Assembly: GCF_004745865.1 (NCBI RefSeq)
Contig: NZ_SRKZ01000005.1
Location: 62,001-126,000 of the forward strand
Direction of reading: 5' to 3'
DNA length: 64,000 nucleotides
Origin: Hymenobacter wooponensis
GTDB lineage: Bacteria > Bacteroidota > Bacteroidia > Cytophagales > Hymenobacteraceae
Part shown: positions 42,560 to 52,100 of the stretch, piece by piece
Layout: the number at the start of each line of letters is the position of its first letter
How positions within the stretch are numbered: position 1 is the first letter of the stretch
The notes under the pieces: model-generated
The model's database searches: none
Told to the model about the DNA's origin: nothing
Seen by the model: the letters and a program-made list of their open reading frames with translations, nothing else
Program-made: the position numbers and the translations under genes

Positions 42560-44692
42560 ATGAACACCAGTACTTTTTGGAGCACCCGAGTGCCCCGCGC
42601 CCTCAAAGGCCTTGCGCTGCTGGCCGGCATCGGCCTAGGCCACTCTGCCAACGCCCAGAGCTTCTTGCGCGCCGACGGCGGCCGCATTGTGAATGCCAGC
42701 AACCAGGAGGTTATCCTCAACGGCATGAACCTGGGCAACTGGGCCGTGCAGGAGGGCTACATGATGAAAGTGGGTTGGCCCGGCCTCGATGGCAAGCAAA
42801 CCCAGGGCAAGGTGAAGAAGACCCTCTACAACGCCGGCATGAGCGATGCGGCCGTGGAGACCTTCTACCAGAACTACCGCGCCAATTTCATCACCAAGCC
42901 CGACATTGACTACATCGCCAGCAAGGGCTTTAACTGCATTCGGCTGCCCCTGCACTACGAGCTGTTCCTGACGCCTTCGCAGCGGGCCGTGCGCAACAGC
43001 GTGATGCGCGGCACCGTCACCTACGACTCCTACGTGAGCCAGCTGACGGGCTGGTATAATAACAATCAGCTCTTCACCGACGCCAACAACATGGCGGCGC
43101 TGGCCATGATTGACAACGTGCTGGCCTGGGCCCAGGCTAACCAGATGTACGTGGTGCTGGACATGCACGCCGTACCCGGCTCGCAGGGTACTGATGCCAA
43201 CATTGCCGACCAGATTGTGGCCAACGACCTCTGGAACCGCCAGATCAACCAGGACGTGCTCAACCGGCTGTGGGCCTTTGTGTCGAATCGGTACAAGAAT
43301 GACTCGCGGGTGGCCATGTACGACCTGATTAACGAGCCCAACAACTACCCCAATAACCAGAAGATTCACGACGTATTTCAGCGCCTGATTACCACCGTTC
43401 GGGGGCAGGGCGACAACCACCTGATTCTGGTAGAGGGCAACGGCTGGGGCAACGACTACAACTACATGGAGCCGTTTACCTTCTCTAACCGCACCAACCT
43501 GGTCTACAACTCGCACCGCTACAGCGGCACGGGCTACGAGATGGACAATGGCGTGAACTCCACTGGCGGCGGGGCCAACGACCTGCGCTTCATTGGCAAC
43601 CTGCGCAACTTCCGCACGACCCACAATGTGCCCATTTGGGTGGGCGAAACCGGCGAGAACACCGACACCTGGATGCGCGACGCCGCCAAAAACCTCAACT
43701 CGGTGGGCATTGGCTGGTGCCACTGGACCTACAAGCGTTTCGAGGACCGTAGCAACCCTGCCTTCATGCACATCAACCCGCCCTATGTGGTAGATGGGCC
43801 TGCAGGACTGAACCAGGTGCTCACCAACATTCTGTTTGCGAACTGCGTGCCCAACACCACCGTGGCGGCCGTCTCGCCGAACCAGAACGGCATTGTCAAC
43901 TACCCCGGCGGCGGCAACTATAATGGTACTGGTGGAGCCACCAGCAGCGGCCCCGCCATCGGCCGTATCTACGAAATCAGCTCCAAGAATGGCGGCAAGG
44001 CCTTGGAGGTATCGGCTAGCTCCCAGGCCAATGGTGGCCGGGTGCAGCAGTGGGGCTGGGTAAGCGCGGCCAATCAGAAGTGGAAGCTGGTAGACGTGGG
44101 CAGCGGCTACGTGCGCATTGTGAACCTGAACAGCAACAAGAGCCTGGACGTGGCCGGCCCGAGCGCCGCTGATGGTGCCCTGACCCACCAGTGGGACTGG
44201 CTGACCCAAGACAGCCAATACTGGCAAATCATCAGCAATGGCGACGGCACCTACCGCATCATCAATAAGTACAGTGGCAAGGCTTTGGATGTGCAGGACA
44301 ACTCCACCGCCGATGGAGCAGCAGTGCAGCAGTGGACCTACAGCGGGGGCAACAACCAGCGTTGGTACTTCTCAGATCAGGGTGCCGCGGCCCGCCTGAC
44401 CTTGGCTACTACCTCGGCGGCCAGCGCCGCTACCGATGCCCGTCTGCAGGTGTATCCCACCCTGGCCAACTCCGAGTTGAACCTGAGCTACAACGCGCCG
44501 GCTAGCCAGCGCCTGCAGCTGCGCTTGCTGGATTTGACCGGCCGGGTAATCAGCAGCCAGGCCGACCGCGCCGTAACCGCCGGCCAGAACCTACTCACGG
44601 TGCCAGTGGCCGCAGTGCGCGCCGGCACTTACCTCGTGCAGGTTGACACTCCCGAGGGCCTGCTGGTTCGCCGGGTAGTAGTAGCTCATTAA
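42560..44692 (+). CDS. GH5 glucanase with CBM13 lectin domain and T9SS sorting domain
   Basis: A 710-residue secreted enzyme. Signal peptide ends near SANAQS. The catalytic domain (about residues 35-430) resembles exo-beta-1,3-glucanase-type GH5: VILNGMNLGNWAVQEGYMM, GFNCIRLPLHYEL, VLDMHAVPGSQGT, acid/base Glu259 in LINEPNNYP and nucleophile Glu363 in VGETGENTDTW. A linker is followed by a ricin-type beta-trefoil (CBM13, about 470-615) with repeated QQWGW, HQWDW and QQWTY motifs. The last 80 residues are a T9SS type A sorting domain (LQVYPTLANSELNL to VRRVVVAH), so it is exported across the outer membrane. It would attack beta-glucan outside the cell. Confidence 0.92.
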   Translation: MNTSTFWSTRVPRALKGLALLAGIGLGHSANAQSFLRADGGRIVNASNQEVILNGMNLGNWAVQEGYMMKVGWPGLDGKQTQGKVKKTLYNAGMSDAAVETFYQNYRANFITKPDIDYIASKGFNCIRLPLHYELFLTPSQRAVRNSVMRGTVTYDSYVSQLTGWYNNNQLFTDANNMAALAMIDNVLAWAQANQMYVVLDMHAVPGSQGTDANIADQIVANDLWNRQINQDVLNRLWAFVSNRYKNDSRVAMYDLINEPNNYPNNQKIHDVFQRLITTVRGQGDNHLILVEGNGWGNDYNYMEPFTFSNRTNLVYNSHRYSGTGYEMDNGVNSTGGGANDLRFIGNLRNFRTTHNVPIWVGETGENTDTWMRDAAKNLNSVGIGWCHWTYKRFEDRSNPAFMHINPPYVVDGPAGLNQVLTNILFANCVPNTTVAAVSPNQNGIVNYPGGGNYNGTGGATSSGPAIGRIYEISSKNGGKALEVSASSQANGGRVQQWGWVSAANQKWKLVDVGSGYVRIVNLNSNKSLDVAGPSAADGALTHQWDWLTQDSQYWQIISNGDGTYRIINKYSGKALDVQDNSTADGAAVQQWTYSGGNNQRWYFSDQGAAARLTLATTSAASAATDARLQVYPTLANSELNLSYNAPASQRLQLRLLDLTGRVISSQADRAVTAGQNLLTVPVAAVRAGTYLVQVDTPEGLLVRRVVVAH

Positions 44693-44705
44693 TCTGAAAC
44701 CCATC

Positions 44706-44740
44706 AGCCCCGGCCGTGGGTCGGGGCTGCTCTTTCTTTT
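44706..44740 (+). terminator. Probable terminator after the GH5 gene
   Basis: AGCCCCG pairs with CGGGGCT (44706-44712 with 44722-44728), followed by a pyrimidine stretch rich in T (CTCTTTCTTTTTC). Confidence 0.65.
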
Positions 44741-44857
44741 TCTCTATCGATTAGAACCTGTACTCCATTGCCTGCTGCTCTGCCGGACCTCTGCCCCCAC
44801 TGGCCTAGCGCCCCCAGACAGCTCACCACATCATTCTTCTGCTACTCCTATCCTTCC

Positions 44858-46318
44858 ATGAAGATCCTTCCATCTCATTTTCCTAAGAATGCTGCGGCGG
44901 TGTTGCTGCTAGGCCTGGCGGCCAGCTGCGGCGGCGGCAGCACCCCCGACCCTACCCCCACTCCACCAACTCCACCGGTACCGCCCGTAACGGCTGGTCC
45001 CTCGCAGGTGGCCGCCTGGACTACCACCAGTGACAGGAGTACGCTGTTTTACAAGAGCACCCTACCCCTCAACTTTCAGGCCTCCGTAGGCCAGAATCCC
45101 ACCATCACGGTGGATACCACCCAAGTCTACCAAACCATTGATGGCTTTGGCTACACGCTTACCGGCGGCAGTGCCCAGCTCATCAACCAGATGAGCGCCA
45201 CCGACCGGGCCACGCTACTGAAGGAGCTGTTTGCCACCGACGGCAATAACATTGGGACCAGCTACCTGCGCATCAGCATTGGGGCATCAGACCTGGATGC
45301 CCAGCCGTTTACCTACGACGAAACGGCTACCCCCGACCCCACCCTGGCCCAGTTCAGCCTGGCCCCCGATAAGGTAAACCTGATTCCGGTGCTCAAGGAG
45401 ATTCTGGCCATCAACCCCACCATCAAGATCCTGGGCTCGCCTTGGACGGCCCCCACCTGGATGAAGAGCAACAACAGCTTCGTGGGTGGCACGCTGAAGC
45501 CCGAGTACTACGGAACGTACGCTCAGTACTTTGTAAAATATCTGCAGGCTATGCAGGCCGAAGGTATCCGGATCGATGCCGTGACGCTGCAGAACGAGCC
45601 CCTGAACCCTTACAACAACCCCAGCATGGAGATGTCGGCCCAGCAGCAGGCCACCTTCATTCGCGACCATGTGGGGCCGGCGTTTAAGGCGGCAGGCCTT
45701 GCCACCAAAATCATCCTCTACGACCACAACCTTGACCGCGCCGATTACCCCATGACGGTGCTGCAGGATGCGCAGGCTCGGCAGTACGTCGACGGCTCAG
45801 CCTTTCACCTGTACGCGGGCAGCATCTCGGCAATGACCAACGTGCATGACGCCTTCCCTGATAAGGCCGTGTACTTTACAGAACAGTGGACGGAAGGCCC
45901 CGGCAGTTTTGCGGGCGACTTCAACTGGCACATGAATAACCTCATCATTGGGGCTACGCGCAACTGGAGCCGCAACGTGCTGGAATGGAATCTGGCCTCT
46001 GACCCCGGCTACGGTCCGCACACGCCCGGCGGCTGCACCAAGTGCATGGGTGCCATTACCATTAGCGGCAACACCGTGACCCGCAACACCGCCTACTACA
46101 CGGTGGCCCACGCGGCCAAGTTTGTGCGGCCCGGCTCCCAGCGCATCGATTCTAACGTGCCGAGTGGCCTACAGAACGTGGCGTTTAAAAATCCGGAGGG
46201 CAAGAAAGTCCTCATTGTGCTTAACACGGGCGGTGCCCAAACTTTCGACATCAAATACCGGGGCAAGGTAGCCACGACTCAACTGGCTTCGGGAGCCGTT
46301 GGGACCTACATCTGGTAA
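44858..46318 (+). CDS. GH30 glycoside hydrolase, lipoprotein (second of three)
   Basis: A 486-residue paralogue of the GH30 at 40912. Lipoprotein signal AAAVLLLGLAASC (Cys24) followed by a Pro/Thr linker (TPDPTPTPPTPPVPPV). Acid/base Glu247 in TLQNEPLNPY and nucleophile Glu342 in YFTEQWTEG; SPWTAPTWMKSN and the HTPGGCTKC segment are shared with the first copy. The long linker suggests display away from the membrane. The ATG at 44858 is chosen because the lipoprotein signal follows directly; an in-frame ATG lies no closer than 30 codons upstream and adds no signal. The third GH30 gene begins 18 bp after the stop. Confidence 0.93.
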   Translation: MKILPSHFPKNAAAVLLLGLAASCGGGSTPDPTPTPPTPPVPPVTAGPSQVAAWTTTSDRSTLFYKSTLPLNFQASVGQNPTITVDTTQVYQTIDGFGYTLTGGSAQLINQMSATDRATLLKELFATDGNNIGTSYLRISIGASDLDAQPFTYDETATPDPTLAQFSLAPDKVNLIPVLKEILAINPTIKILGSPWTAPTWMKSNNSFVGGTLKPEYYGTYAQYFVKYLQAMQAEGIRIDAVTLQNEPLNPYNNPSMEMSAQQQATFIRDHVGPAFKAAGLATKIILYDHNLDRADYPMTVLQDAQARQYVDGSAFHLYAGSISAMTNVHDAFPDKAVYFTEQWTEGPGSFAGDFNWHMNNLIIGATRNWSRNVLEWNLASDPGYGPHTPGGCTKCMGAITISGNTVTRNTAYYTVAHAAKFVRPGSQRIDSNVPSGLQNVAFKNPEGKKVLIVLNTGGAQTFDIKYRGKVATTQLASGAVGTYIW

Positions 46319-46336
46319 CTTTTTTACTTCTTACGC

Positions 46337-47809
46337 ATGCATAAGTTTCTGATTGCCGCGGCGCTGGCGTCCACTCTTGGCACCACTGCCACGGCCCAAA
46401 AAGTATCTTCTTCCAAGTCCACGTCTTCGTCGTACTCGGCGGTGGGCAAGCAGGTGCAGGTATACACCACCGCCGACAACTCACAGCTGCGCCTCTCGGC
46501 CACGGATAAGCTCACCTTCTCGGCCCAGCCTCAGCCGCTGGAAACGCAACCCACGGTGTTCGTGGACCCCAATCACTCCTTCCAGACCCTGATTGGCATT
46601 GGTGGCGCCCTGACCGATGCTTCCGCCGAAACCTTCGCTAAGCTGCCCAAGGCCCAGCAGCAAGAGTTTATGCGGGCCTACTACAGCCCCACCCAGGGCA
46701 TTGGCTACACGCTGGGCCGCACCAACATCAACAGCACCGACTTCGGTAGTGACAGCTACACCTACATAGCCGACGGCGATAAGACGCTGAAGACCTTCAG
46801 CGTGAAGCACGATGAGCAGTACCGGATTCCCTTCATCAAGCAGGCCATTGCGGCGGCGGGCGGCAAGCTCACGATGTACGTGAGCCCCTGGAGCCCCCCG
46901 GCTTGGATGAAGGACACTAAGAACATGCTGAAGGGCGGCAAGCTGCTGCCCGAGTACCGCCAGCTTTGGGCCGACTACTACGTCAAGTTCATTAAGGAAT
47001 ATGAGCGGCAAGGCATTCCCATTTGGGGCCTGACGGTGCAGAACGAGCCCATGGCCGTGCAGAAGTGGGAATCATGCATTTTCACCGCTGAAGAGGAGCG
47101 CGACTTTGTGAAAGGCTACCTGGGCCCCACCCTGAAAAAAGGGGGCCTCGGCGACCGGAAGCTCATTGGCTGGGACCACAACCGCGACCTGATGTACCAG
47201 CGCGCATCGACCCTCTTCGATGACCCAGAGGCGAGTAAGTACTACTGGGGGCTGGGCTACCACTGGTATGAGACGTGGACGGGCTCGGGCATGCAGTTCG
47301 ACAACCTGCGTCGCGTGCACGAGACCTACCCCAACAAGCACTTGATCTTCACCGAGGGCTGCATCGAGAAGTTCCAGTTCAGCAATATCAACGACTGGAA
47401 GCTGGGCGAACAGTACGGCCACTCCATGATCAATGACTTCAACGCCGGCACCGAGGCCTGGACCGACTGGAACATCTTGCTCGATGAGACCGGCGGGCCC
47501 AACCACGTGGGCAACTTCTGCTACGCCCCGCTCATCGGCGACACGAAGACGGGCAAGCTGCTCTACACCAACATCTACTACTACATCGGCCACTTCAGCA
47601 AGTTCATTCGGCCCGGAGCCAAGCGTATAGCCACCGCCGCCAGCCGCGACGTGCTGCAGACCACGGCCTTCCAGAACCCCGATGGCTCGGTAGCGGTGGT
47701 GGTGATGAACCAAACGGAGAAGGAGCAGCCCTTCCACCTCTGGATCAAGGGCCAAGCCGCCCAGACCAGCAGCCGCCCCCACTCCATTATGACCCTGCTC
47801 GTTAACTAA
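46337..47809 (+). CDS. GH30 glycoside hydrolase, exported (third of three)
   Basis: A 490-residue family 30 enzyme that is clearly more distant from the other two. Signal peptide MHKFLIAAALASTLGTTATA with a Ser-rich start to the mature chain. IGIGGALTDASAETF, GRTNINSTDFG and SPWSPPAWMKDTKNM are typical of the glucosylceramidase-like GH30_1 group. The acid/base is Glu237 in TVQNEPMAVQKWESC and the nucleophile Glu340 in IFTEGCIE. It ends with the usual beta-domain (VAVVVMNQTEKEQPFHL). No lipobox, so it is probably periplasmic. Likely a beta-glucosidase or exo-acting beta-1,6-glucanase working on fragments from the other enzymes. Co-transcribed with the second GH30. Confidence 0.93.
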   Translation: MHKFLIAAALASTLGTTATAQKVSSSKSTSSSYSAVGKQVQVYTTADNSQLRLSATDKLTFSAQPQPLETQPTVFVDPNHSFQTLIGIGGALTDASAETFAKLPKAQQQEFMRAYYSPTQGIGYTLGRTNINSTDFGSDSYTYIADGDKTLKTFSVKHDEQYRIPFIKQAIAAAGGKLTMYVSPWSPPAWMKDTKNMLKGGKLLPEYRQLWADYYVKFIKEYERQGIPIWGLTVQNEPMAVQKWESCIFTAEEERDFVKGYLGPTLKKGGLGDRKLIGWDHNRDLMYQRASTLFDDPEASKYYWGLGYHWYETWTGSGMQFDNLRRVHETYPNKHLIFTEGCIEKFQFSNINDWKLGEQYGHSMINDFNAGTEAWTDWNILLDETGGPNHVGNFCYAPLIGDTKTGKLLYTNIYYYIGHFSKFIRPGAKRIATAASRDVLQTTAFQNPDGSVAVVVMNQTEKEQPFHLWIKGQAAQTSSRPHSIMTLLVN

Positions 47810-47827
47810 CTGAGCTCTCCTTCCTAG

Positions 47828-47870
47828 GCCTCTGCACTCCTCGTTTGTGCAGAGGCTTTTGGCTTTTTTA
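47828..47870 (+). terminator. Terminator at the end of locus 1
   Basis: A 10-bp perfect stem (GCCTCTGCAC at 47828-47837 with 47847-47856) with a 9-base loop, then TTTTGGCTTTTTT. Confidence 0.88.
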
Positions 47871-47915
47871 AGCGTACCTTCCTCAGGCTCCTTGGCCTGA
47901 CTTTCACGTTACAAT

Positions 47916-48932
47916 ATGCCTCCAGTTAGCTTGAAAGTACTTGCGCGGGAACTCAACCTTTCCGTGTCGGCAGTGTCGAGGGCGCTCAACGACCGCAGCG
48001 ACATTGCCCAGCACACCAAGGACCGGGTGCGGGCCCTGGCAAGCAAGCTTAATTACGAGCCTAACCCCTACGCCAGCAGTTTGCGGGGAACCAAAACCAA
48101 AACCATCGGCATCATTATTCCGGCCGTGCACAACCACTTCTTCTCGTTGGCCATCAATGGCATTGAAGAGGTAGCCCGAGAGAATGATTTCCACGTGTTG
48201 ATTTCCTTGACTCACGAGGAGCCTGAGCAGGAAGCCTCCATCATTCAGGTGCTGGCCGGCGGACGAGTAGATGGCGTGCTGCTCTCAACGGCCCGCAACA
48301 GCCAGGCCAGCACCCACCTGAACGTGCTGCGCGACCGGGGCATTCCGGTGGTATTTTTTGACCGGGTGTATGAGGACCTGCCCACGGCTACCGTCACCAC
48401 CGACGACTACGCCAGCGGCTACCAGGCCACCCGCCACCTGCTAGAGGCCGGCTGCCGCACCGTGGCTCACCTCACCATTTCCGACACGCTCTCTATCGGG
48501 AAGCGCCGATTGCAAGGCTACGTGGCAGCTCTGCAGGATTGGGGACTGGCCTACGAAGAGGAATTGGTACTACAGGGGCACGCCAACGAAGCCCTAAACA
48601 CTCCGCTGATTGAGGCGCTGCTGCGTAAGCGCCCAGAAATTGACGGCATTTTTGCCTCGGTAGAAATGCTGGCCATGAGCAGCTATGAGGCTTGCCGCAA
48701 CCTAGGCCTCTCCATCCCGGAGGATGTGAAAGTGATTGGGTTTTCCAACCTAGAAATTGCTTCACTGCTTAATCCGCCGCTCACCACCATTACTCAGCCC
48801 GCCTACGCCATTGGTCGGGAGGCCGCCCGCTTGCTGTTTCGGGCCATTCAGGAGAACGTGCATCTGTTACCCGCTGACAGCGTGGAGTTAAAGTCGGAGC
48901 TGAGCAGTAGGCGGTCAACGGCCCGCCTGTAG
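47916..48932 (+). CDS. LacI family transcriptional regulator
   Basis: A 338-residue repressor. The N-terminal helix-turn-helix is VKVLARELNL-type (VSLKVLARELNLSVSAVSRA) with the hinge LNYEPNPYASSLRG. The effector domain is of the periplasmic-binding type: TIGIIIPAVHNHFFSLAING, GGRVDGVLLS, RGIPVVFFDRVYEDL and IGFSNLEIASLLNPPLTTI. It would release DNA on binding a sugar or sugar acid. It precedes the second SusCD locus in the same direction with a 230-bp gap, so the natural candidate ligand is a glucuronate or mannonate pathway intermediate (inference). Confidence 0.94.
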   Translation: MPPVSLKVLARELNLSVSAVSRALNDRSDIAQHTKDRVRALASKLNYEPNPYASSLRGTKTKTIGIIIPAVHNHFFSLAINGIEEVARENDFHVLISLTHEEPEQEASIIQVLAGGRVDGVLLSTARNSQASTHLNVLRDRGIPVVFFDRVYEDLPTATVTTDDYASGYQATRHLLEAGCRTVAHLTISDTLSIGKRRLQGYVAALQDWGLAYEEELVLQGHANEALNTPLIEALLRKRPEIDGIFASVEMLAMSSYEACRNLGLSIPEDVKVIGFSNLEIASLLNPPLTTITQPAYAIGREAARLLFRAIQENVHLLPADSVELKSELSSRRSTARL

Positions 48933-49058
48933 TAAAGTGGCCTAGTGGCCACGGTGCCCACATCTTGTCCCGCATGCCCGAGCTAGCACTGGCCTAGTAA
49001 CTCAACCGTAGGGTGCCTGTGGGACGTCACGCGCTGCAGCTGGTAGTCTGGAACCTGG

Positions 49059-49080
49059 GTTTCCGTAATCGTTTCCGTAA
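49059..49080 (+). promoter_or_regulatory. Direct repeat, possible LacI-type operator of locus 2
   Basis: GTTTCCGTAA occurs twice with a 12-bp period (49059-49068 and 49071-49080), 83 bp before the susC start. The junction GTAATCGTTTCC has a CG centre and partial dyad symmetry like LacI-family operators. A TTTG at 49091-49094 and CAAGTTTG at 49112-49119 resemble Bacteroidota -33 and -7 elements just downstream. Weak evidence. Confidence 0.3.
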
Positions 49081-49162
49081 ATAAATCCCGTTTGGCGCGT
49101 CTTGGGCCCGACAAGTTTGTGGAGATTACACTCAATAATTCCCCCCACCAGTCCTGCGTGCT

Positions 49163-52100
49163 ATGCGAAAATTTACCCACCTGTTGCTGCCCGCCGCGGC
49201 AGTACTATCCTTGTCGGCACAGGCCCAAACCAGCCAGGTCACTGGCACGGTGCTGGGCGCCTCGGATAACTCTCCCCTCCCTGGTGTATCGGTTGTGATA
49301 AAAGGCACCACCACTGGTGCCACCACCGACCCCGATGGCAAGTTCAGTTTACCCCTTCCCGCTACCGGCGACCCGGTTTTGGTGTTTTCCTTTATCGGTT
49401 TTGAGCCCCAGGAAGTGCGCGTTGGCGGCCGCAGTTCCGTTGGCTCAGTAAAGCTCGGAGAGAAAGCCACAGCCCTGAATGATGTAGTAGTAGTGGGCTA
49501 CGGCAGCCAGCGCAAGCGCGACATTACCGGCTCGGTGGCCTCCATCTCGGCGGAGCAGGTGGCCGAAACGCCAATCACCCGGGCCGACCAAATTCTGCAG
49601 GGCCGCGTGAGCGGCGTGCAGGTTACGCAAACGAATTCGGAGCCGGGCGGAAACGTTTCCATTCGCATTCGGGGTACCAACTCCATCAATTCCGGCAATG
49701 AGCCGCTGTTTGTGGTGGACGGCTTCCCTGGCGCCGGCGACCTGAACTCCATCAACCCCAGCGACATTGAATCAATTGAGGTGCTGAAAGACGCCTCCGC
49801 TACGGCCATTTATGGTAGCCGGGGTGCTAACGGAGTAGTTATCATTACCACCAAAAAGGGCAAGGCCGGGCGCAACAGCATCAGCTTCGAGGCCTACACC
49901 GGCGTGAGCAACGTGCGCAAGAAGTACGACCTGATGAACGCCCCCGAGTTTGCGCGCTACCTCAACGACGTGCAGACGCTCAACAACCTCGAAAACAAAA
50001 CCACCACGCCCCTACCCTACACCCAAGAGCAGATAAATGCCATGGGCGAGGGTACCGACTGGCAGGATGAGATTTTCCGGCAGGGCCGCCAGAGCAACTA
50101 TCAGCTCGGCTTCAACGGCGGCAACGAAGACACCCGCTACAATCTCAGCTTCAACTATTTCGACCAGGAAGGCATCATCCTAAACTCCGGCTTTAAGCGC
50201 GGCTCGGTGCGCCTGAACCTGGACCGGAAAGTGAGCAACAAGATCAACGTGAGCTTCACCAGCCAGCTTTCCCGCACCCAGCAGCGGCTGACCACCGTGA
50301 ATACAAACGGGGGTAGCAACGGCGGCGTATTGCTCGATGCCTTGCGCTTCAGCCCCATTCAGTCGGTGCGCGATGCCAACGGGGCCTACACCTTCCAGAA
50401 CCAGCCGCTGCCCGCCGTAGAAATTGCCGGCAACCCGGTTGCCTACGCCGAAAGTGCCAAGGACAACCTCACTACCACCCGCGCCCTGATCAACGTGGCC
50501 GGTGAATATCAGCTGCTGGAAGGACTCAAGCTGCGGATTTCGGGCGGCACTGACCTGTTTGCCAACCAGCGCAACCAGTTTATTCCTTCCACGGTGTACG
50601 TGGGCCAGAACACCAACGGCTCGGCCACCAAAGCCTCCAACAACAATTACAGCTGGCTGAACGAGAACACGCTGACCTACGACCGCAAGCTCAACGAGAA
50701 CAACGCCCTGAACGTGGTGGCCGGTCTGACCTTTCAGGAGTTTGTGAATGAGAATTACACTGCTGCGGCCAACAACTTCTTCACCAATGCCCTCGGCTCC
50801 GACAACATAGGTCTAGGCGCCAACGTGCTGACGCCCAGCTCGGGCAAGAATTCTAACCGGCTGGCCTCTTACTTCGGGCGGGTGAACTACCGGCTGTTTG
50901 AGAAGTACCTGTTCACGTTTACCATGCGCGCCGACGGCTCCTCCCGTTTCGGGCCGAACAACAAGTGGGGTTACTTCCCCAGCGCCGCCTTCGCCTACCG
51001 CCTGATCGACGAGAACTTCATGAAGGGCTTCACCTCCCTCAGCGACCTGAAGCTCCGCGCCAGCTACGGCATCACGGGCAACCAGGAAATTGGTTCGTAT
51101 CAGTCGCTGGGGCGGTATGGGCTGAGCGCCTACACCTCGGGGGCCACGCGCCTGGTAGGCCTAGCGCCCTCCAACGTGCCCAACCCCGACCTGAGCTGGG
51201 AGTCTACCGCCTCTGCCGACGTGGGCATAGACGTGGCCTTCTTCAAAAACCGCCTCAGCGTTACGGCCGACTACTATTATAAGAAAACCACCGACCTGTT
51301 GCTGCAGGTATCCATTCCGCAGACGACGGGCTTCTCCAACATTCTGCAGAACGCGGGCAGCGTGCAGAACAAGGGCTTTGAGTTCTCGCTCAACACGGTC
51401 AACTTCGACTCGAAGAAGTTTACCTGGAACACCAACTTGAACTTCTCGCTCAACCGCAACAAAGTTCTTGACCTGAATGGTGAGTATCAGCGCTTCGTAG
51501 GCCAGTCGAGCACCAGTATTTTCCCCGGTGCCACGGCTGCTACCAGCGTGCTACGCATTGGCGAGCCTATTGGCTCCTTCTACGGTTACGTGTTTGATGG
51601 CATCTGGCAGACCCAGGAGGAAATTAAGGCTAGCGGCACAACCGCCAACGTGCGTCCCGGCGACCCGCGCTACCTAGACCTGAACGGCGACAAGAAGATT
51701 GACGGCAACGACCGCACCATCATCGGGCGGGCCCAGCCTAAGTTCATCTACGGTGTCACTAACGGCTTTACCTATGGCCCCCTGAGCCTGAGCGTATTCA
51801 TCCAAGGCGTGCAGGGTTCTGATGTGCTCAACCTCAACCGCTACGAGCTGGAATCGGGCTTCACGACTACCAGCAAGCTAAAGTCGGTGAATGACCGCTG
51901 GACCGGCCCCGGCACCAGCAACACCATTCCGAAGGCCAACAGCGTGGTGCGCCGCAGCACCGGCATTGTAAGCGACGTGATAGAAGATGGCAGCTTCGTG
52001 CGCCTGAAAACCGTCACGGTATCCTTCAATGTGCCGTTGCCCGAGGCCGTTACCAAAACCATTAAAACGGCCAGCATCTACGTGACCGGCCAAAACCTGA

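Noticed and set aside
42635..44227. 530-codon minus-strand open frame antisense to the GH5 gene
   Set aside because: A shadow frame of a high-GC gene; repetitive Val/His/Ala-rich product with no motifs, while the GH5 frame has catalytic residues.
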